From Nostoc sp. UHCC 0870 (lineage in GTDB: Bacteria > Cyanobacteriota > Cyanobacteriia > Cyanobacteriales > Nostocaceae): a stretch of DNA of 64,000 nt. The stretch is taken from positions 1,612,001-1,676,000 of the forward strand of contig NZ_CP091913.1 in assembly GCF_022063185.1 (NCBI RefSeq), written 5' to 3'. Every line of letters starts with the position of its first letter. Position 1 is the stretch's first letter. Below are positions 62,641 to 64,000 of the stretch, one piece after another. The translations under genes were made by a program, and so were the position numbers. The notes beneath the pieces are model-generated. The model made no database searches. It was not told the origin of the DNA and saw nothing but the letters and a program-made list of their open reading frames with translations.

Positions 62641-63282
62641 TTATTCCTGGCGACCAATCTGGGAACTAGTTCGCCCAGCTACATTTTCAATTGCTGCTTT
62701 AGCACCAGCTGCACCAGCAAGGATATCGCGTTCGTATCCACCCAAGTACAGCCTGCCAAAACTCCCGACAGCTTGCACTTCCAGGATATTAATCATTGCT
62801 GCTTTTTCTGCTTCATTAGCAGCTAGGGCAGCATAAGCAGCAGGTTCAACTTCTAAGACATATAATGTTTGTCCAGCTAATAGTAGCTGTCCTCGGCGCG
62901 TCCGGTTGATGAGTTGTGCTTGGTAAGCATCTATATTACGGATAATCTGGCTAGAAACTACACGAGGTTTGAGACATTCCTCTTTTTTGACTCCCAGCAT
63001 TGCCAAAATCGCCTGACCTGCGGCTCGTGTTTCTCCTTGAGAACCTGAATGTATTTCTAATAGACCGTATAATCTTTCCACTACCTGCACTCCAGGACGA
63101 ACGGAGGCAGCTTTAAGGGCGACATCTGTAATCCGATTAATTTCGATACCAGGAGAGATTTCAATCCATAGAGACGTATCACCTGGTAATGGTAAAAAAC
63201 CTGGGGCTACTGTTCCTATATATGCGGCGTGTTGTGGTTGCAGGCTGTCGAGAAATACGAAACTGCGTAGTTCTATTCCCAA
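62641..63282 (-). CDS. ccmP: Carboxysome shell protein CcmP (tandem BMC)
   Basis: 213 aa with two BMC-type halves. The first contains [20 protein letters not shown] then [20 protein letters not shown]; the second contains [20 protein letters not shown] then [14 protein letters not shown]. Length and sequence closely fit CcmP of beta-carboxysomes, a tandem-domain trimer with a gated pore for larger metabolites. It is away from the ccmKLMN cluster, as is usual for this gene. Confidence 0.93.
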   Translation of the reverse strand: MGIELRSFVFLDSLQPQHAAYIGTVAPGFLPLPGDTSLWIEISPGIEINRITDVALKAASVRPGVQVVERLYGLLEIHSGSQGETRAAGQAILAMLGVKKEECLKPRVVSSQIIRNIDAYQAQLINRTRRGQLLLAGQTLYVLEVEPAAYAALAANEAEKAAMINILEVQAVGSFGRLYLGGYERDILAGAAGAKAAIENVAGRTSSQIGRQE

Positions 63283-63378
63283 AGTGATGCTCTCCAGTCA
63301 TGAAGGTAAAGTTATATTTCGCACAGGTAACTTTAAATTACCACAAGCCTGGATACTGTCTCAGTTTTTCCTTGATTG

Positions 63379-63425
63379 ACAGGTGATAGGTGATAGGTGA
63401 CAGGTGACAGGTGACAGGTGACAGG
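63379..63425. repeat. GGTGACA/GGTGATA heptamer array
   Basis: GACAGGTGATAGGTGATAGG then four GTGACAG units. STRR type. It lies between ccmP and the MITE-like repeat. Confidence 0.9.
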
Positions 63426-63526
63426 GGAAGCGGGGGGAGAAGTTATTCAATAGACCTGCCTTGGAAATAGGGAGTGGGGAGTAGGGAAAATAAATTTTCA
63501 TTGCTCCTTGTGAGTGCAATTCATGG

Positions 63527-63638
63527 AGTCTCTTGCATAAATGCTGAGGCTGTCATGTTGAGCGAAGCGAAACATCTCAAAGATTATACATTTCATTCAC
63601 AATTACACATCTCATTTTCGGACTTTTGCAAGAGGTCT
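63527..63638. mobile_element. MITE-like repeat, second copy (inverted to 57263-57360)
   Basis: AGTCTCTTGCATAAATGCTG at the left and ACTTTTGCAAGAGGTCT at the right form imperfect inverted ends. The interior CATCTCAAAGATTATACATT matches the other copy in reverse complement. The rest of the 63283-63708 gap is heptamers and TTTTGAATT repeats. Confidence 0.75.
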
Positions 63639-63708
63639 AATTTTGAATTTTGACCATTCACTTCGTTCGAGGGCAAGATTTTGAATTGATTTATATGACC
63701 AATCTGAA

Positions 63709-64000
63709 TTACTTGTTTGCTTCCTCTTTACTATGAAGAAGTTCTGTGGCTTTATCAGCAGATAGAGGTCTGTGGAAAAAGAACCCTTGGACATCTTCAC
63801 AATTGATAGATTTTAAGAAATCCAGTTCTTCTTGTTTTTCGACTCCTTCGGCGGTGAGCTTTAATCCTAAGCTTCTACCTAAAGTCACGATCGCCTTAAC
63901 AATGTGAGCTACTCTAGTATCGGTGGTCAACTCTCGGATGAAGGAACTGTCAATTTTGAGATTGTGCAGTGGTAAAAGTTGTAGCCGTGAGAGGGAGGAA
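63709..64000 (-). CDS. EAL-domain c-di-GMP phosphodiesterase, C-terminal end only
   Basis: The frame is open to the window edge (96 codons seen). LLPLHNLKIDSSFIRELTTD (KIDxxF motif), TRVAHIVKAIVTLGRSLGLK, TAEGVEKQEELDFL (the AEGVE motif with catalytic Glu) and CEDVQGFFFHRPL (GxxxxxP) define the end of an EAL domain. It would hydrolyse c-di-GMP if the missing part is intact. Upstream domains are outside the window. Confidence 0.9.
   Translation of the reverse strand, partial: SSLSRLQLLPLHNLKIDSSFIRELTTDTRVAHIVKAIVTLGRSLGLKLTAEGVEKQEELDFLKSINCEDVQGFFFHRPLSADKATELLHSKEEANK

Noticed and set aside
1..64000. tRNA or rRNA genes
   Set aside because: No cloverleaf or conserved rRNA segment was recognised by eye. 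A tRNAscan run would settle it.

Overview
The window looks like chromosome of a filamentous, heterocyst-forming cyanobacterium of the Nostoc/Anabaena/Trichormus type. The evidence is: many HIP1 octamers (GCGATCGC); a carboxysome shell gene (ccmP); a Psb32-like gene; cobH; nifJ; a DevBCA-type glycolipid exporter with a candidate NtcA box far upstream; and dense heptanucleotide tandem repeats and palindromic MITE-like elements between genes. No tRNA, rRNA or CRISPR array was recognised.

Layout. 1-2.3 kb: 5' part of a CBS/PAS/GAF multisensor protein. 2.8-9.5 kb: accessory island with a Bell-like effector and an NB-ARC/TPR STAND receptor that share a QIG/QVG amyloid-like motif, two PIN toxin-antitoxin pairs, one DUF433/DUF5615 pair and several toxin-antitoxin relics. 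9.5-13.1 kb: nifJ. 13.1-15.7 kb: nested MITEs and a membrane protein. 15.7-19.0 kb: HTH-like protein, a DHOase homologue lacking metal ligands, and a tandem histidine phosphatase. 19.6-23.5 kb: M15 peptidase, hydrolase, and a kinase with HLN in place of HRD. 23.8-36.7 kb: GT39-like membrane protein, ABC-2 exporter, UbiB, mannose-1-P guanylyltransferase, LCP protein, lumenal pentapeptide protein, MurJ, and an intact Ser/Thr kinase. 37.4-46.8 kb: export and envelope cluster (SDR, peptide-type ABC exporter, unknown GT-like protein, DevB-DevC-DevA). 46.8-51.4 kb: housekeeping and hypothetical genes plus a Uma2 nuclease. 51.8-56.2 kb: a complete diversity-generating retroelement (DGR): template repeat, reverse transcriptase, Avd, and a caspase/FGE-sulfatase target carrying the variable repeat, preceded by an EACC1-like gene. 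56.4-64 kb: small membrane proteins, an IscB nuclease with its omega-RNA region, Psb32-like, cobH, pentapeptide protein, ccmP, and the 3' end of an EAL-domain gene.

How the parts work together. Three defence or diversification modules stand out. First, an NLR-like STAND protein next to a Bell-like effector, apparently linked by a shared amyloid motif. Second, a metacaspase whose C-type-lectin-like sensor is diversified by adenine-specific retrohoming: template and variable repeats are 124 bp each and differ at 11 positions, 10 of them template adenines. Third, an IscB/omega-RNA element with all nuclease residues present. Repeats have also entered coding regions: octamers inside nifJ, a GC-rich repeat inside the caspase linker, a MITE supplying the avd stop codon, and a repeat that supplies a Shine-Dalgarno and TTG start at two loci.
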